A stretch of DNA of 7,838 nucleotides. It comes from an uncultured Clostridium sp. GTDB taxonomy: Bacteria > Bacillota > Clostridia > Lachnospirales > Anaerotignaceae. Shown here piece by piece: positions 7,296 through 7,838 of the stretch (position 1 is the stretch's first letter; each line of letters starts with the position of its first letter). The stretch spans positions 1 to 7,838 of the forward strand of contig CAMXTM010000087.1 in assembly GCA_947246775.1 (NCBI GenBank), in the 5' to 3' direction. The translations under genes and the position numbers were made by a program. The notes under the pieces were generated by a model. That model saw nothing but the letters and a program-made list of their open reading frames with translations, was not told where the DNA came from and did no database searches.

Positions 7296-7635
7296 TTATA
7301 TCACTTTCTTTTAGCCATATATCAAAAGCATTTTCTTGTTCATTATCCAATTTGTGCAATAAAGAATATAATTGTTTGATATTCAGTGCATAAATATTTG
7401 TTGTTCTTCTGTATTCGTTTGCAATAGGTAATGCTTTTTGTTTTTTGTTGTCTTTTGGATGTATCAATAACATTCCTGTTTCTGACATAATTTCTCGCAT
7501 TTCACACAAGGTTACTTTTTGATATGCTGTTTCTTCTAAAAGTCCTTGTATTAACTCTAATTCGTTTTGTTCTAACTCTGAAAAAATTTGTTTTAATTTC
7601 TCAAACTCTTTTTCATATTTTTGTTTTCTGTCCAT
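7288..7635 (-). CDS. Probable terminase small subunit (divergent, P27-like)
   Basis: A 115-residue protein directly before the large terminase and overlapping it by 8 bases, the normal place of the small subunit that recognises the packaging site and regulates the motor. Residues 1-40 are a highly charged helix (MDRKQKYEKEF, then KLKQIFSELEQNELELIQG). A middle part (REIMSETGMLLIHP at about 47-60) and a C-terminal helix (NIYALNIKQLYSLLHKLDN at 79-97) loosely resemble the P27-type pattern of a turn with 'G', a 'HP' segment and a helix containing repeated hydrophobic residues. No helix-turn-helix can be assigned with confidence. The start at 7635 is chosen because of an AAGGTGAG site 4 bases upstream; the open frame continues to 7800 but would cross the upstream gene's stop and the G-rich island. 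Naming rests mainly on position. Confidence 0.68.
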   Translation of the reverse strand: MDRKQKYEKEFEKLKQIFSELEQNELELIQGLLEETAYQKVTLCEMREIMSETGMLLIHPKDNKKQKALPIANEYRRTTNIYALNIKQLYSLLHKLDNEQENAFDIWLKESDINV

Positions 7636-7639
7636 TTTT

Positions 7640-7647
7640 CTCACCTT
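7640..7647 (-). promoter_or_regulatory. Ribosome binding site deciding the small terminase start
   Basis: The minus strand reads AAGGTGAG followed by AAAA and the ATG at 7635. It supports this start over the ATG at 7800, 165 bases further upstream in the same open frame. Confidence 0.65.
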
Positions 7648-7662
7648 GATTTCATTTTTGAG

Positions 7663-7729
7663 GTTTGTGTGCAAACTCAGCTGGGGGCTAGGGTCTAGGG
7701 AATAAGCAAAAAATAAGAAAATAGGGGGG
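7663..7729. other. G-rich non-coding island before the terminase genes; candidate cos/packaging region
   Basis: Most of this 67-base stretch lies in the only notable non-coding gap of the window (7636-7729). On the plus strand it contains a small inverted repeat GTTTG-TGTG-CAAAC (7663-7676), a G5 tract (7683-7687), two CTAGGG copies one base apart (7688-7693 and 7695-7700), two AATAAG copies 11 bases apart (7701-7706 and 7712-7717) and a G6 tract (7724-7729). The G-tracts contrast sharply with the AT-rich surroundings. In HK97-type and many Gram-positive cos phages the cohesive-end site lies just before the small terminase gene and is GC-rich, so a packaging or terminase-binding site is a reasonable inference, not a demonstration. 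I see no promoter or terminator that would explain it. Confidence 0.4.
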
Positions 7730-7837
7730 TTATGGCATAAAAGTTTCAAACCATTTTTCAATATACTTTGTATACTCTCCCTTTTGATATTGCCTATCAT
7801 CAGTACAATGTTCTAGTCTATATAAACATTCTTCTTT
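7730..7837 (-). CDS. C-terminal end of an unidentified gene upstream of the terminase (N-terminus off the window)
   Basis: An open minus-strand frame enters from the right edge and ends in TAA at 7730-7732, giving the last 35 residues of a protein. The fragment begins KEECLYRLEHCTDD and ends YIEKWFETFMP. It is charged and aromatic, with an amphipathic helical look at its end, and contains two Cys and one His in the first dozen residues. I do not recognise the family. In related phages this slot often holds an HNH endonuclease, a late regulator or a small hypothetical protein, but nothing visible separates these options. Another minus-strand frame is open over much of the same stretch (it continues into the small terminase), so coding is likely but not proven. 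Confidence 0.45.
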   Translation of the reverse strand, partial: KEECLYRLEHCTDDRQYQKGEYTKYIEKWFETFMP

Positions 7838-7838
7838 T

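Noticed and set aside
7636..7729. Late promoter before the small terminase
   Set aside because: No convincing pair of -35 and -10 elements is visible on the minus strand. The late promoter may lie further right, outside the window.
7288..7800. Longer 170-residue version of the small terminase starting at 7800
   Set aside because: The extra 55 residues are translated from the end of the upstream gene and the G-rich island, and look non-protein-like. The ATG at 7635 has a good ribosome binding site at normal spacing.
1..7838. Stop-codon reassignment, as found in some gut phages
   Set aside because: TAA, TAG and TGA all end genes at expected family lengths (TAG for large terminase and connector, TGA for portal, gp10-like and small terminase), and no in-frame stops interrupt conserved proteins.
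1..7838. Accessory, defence or otherwise undescribed system
   Set aside because: Every gene-sized open region is explained by standard phage packaging, head and tail functions in canonical order. I see no spare space for cargo genes, no CRISPR-like repeats, no tRNA and no reverse transcriptase or toxin-antitoxin pair.

Overview
The window is a head-and-tail morphogenesis module from a tailed phage or prophage. It is very AT-rich (roughly 30% GC by eye) with A/T-dominated third codon positions. All real genes lie on the minus strand and read from right to left. The AGGAGG-type ribosome binding sites, base composition and protein families point to a phage of a low-GC Bacillota host, most likely a clostridium or relative. 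The host is inferred. TAA, TAG and TGA all end real genes here, so the standard bacterial code applies.

In transcription order, the right edge (7730-7837) holds the last 35 codons of an unidentified gene. A 94-base gap follows (7636-7729), carrying a run of G-tracts that stands out from the AT-rich background and is the best candidate for a packaging (cos-type) region. Next come the terminase small subunit (7288-7635) and large subunit (5604-7295), portal (4369-5592), prohead protease (3794-4372) and major capsid protein with a built-in scaffolding domain (2492-3775). The head-tail joining genes follow: connector (2194-2472), head closure protein (1866-2201), HK97 gp10-like protein (1440-1865) and a tail terminator-like protein (1000-1443). 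The left edge is filled by the N-terminal 328 residues of a contractile tail sheath protein (1-984), which runs out of the window.

Together these genes cover DNA recognition and packaging by the terminase, entry through the portal, capsid assembly and proteolytic maturation, neck completion, and the start of the tail. The sheath gene shows that the virion has a contractile (myovirus-type) tail on an HK97-type head. Genes overlap or are separated by fewer than 20 bases, so they look like one translationally coupled late operon.

I found no defence system, toxin, integrase, RNA gene, CRISPR array, insertion sequence or cargo gene. The module is conventional in order and content. The points most worth a second look are the G-rich island before the terminase, the poorly recognisable small terminase and upstream gene end, and the TTG start of the portal gene.
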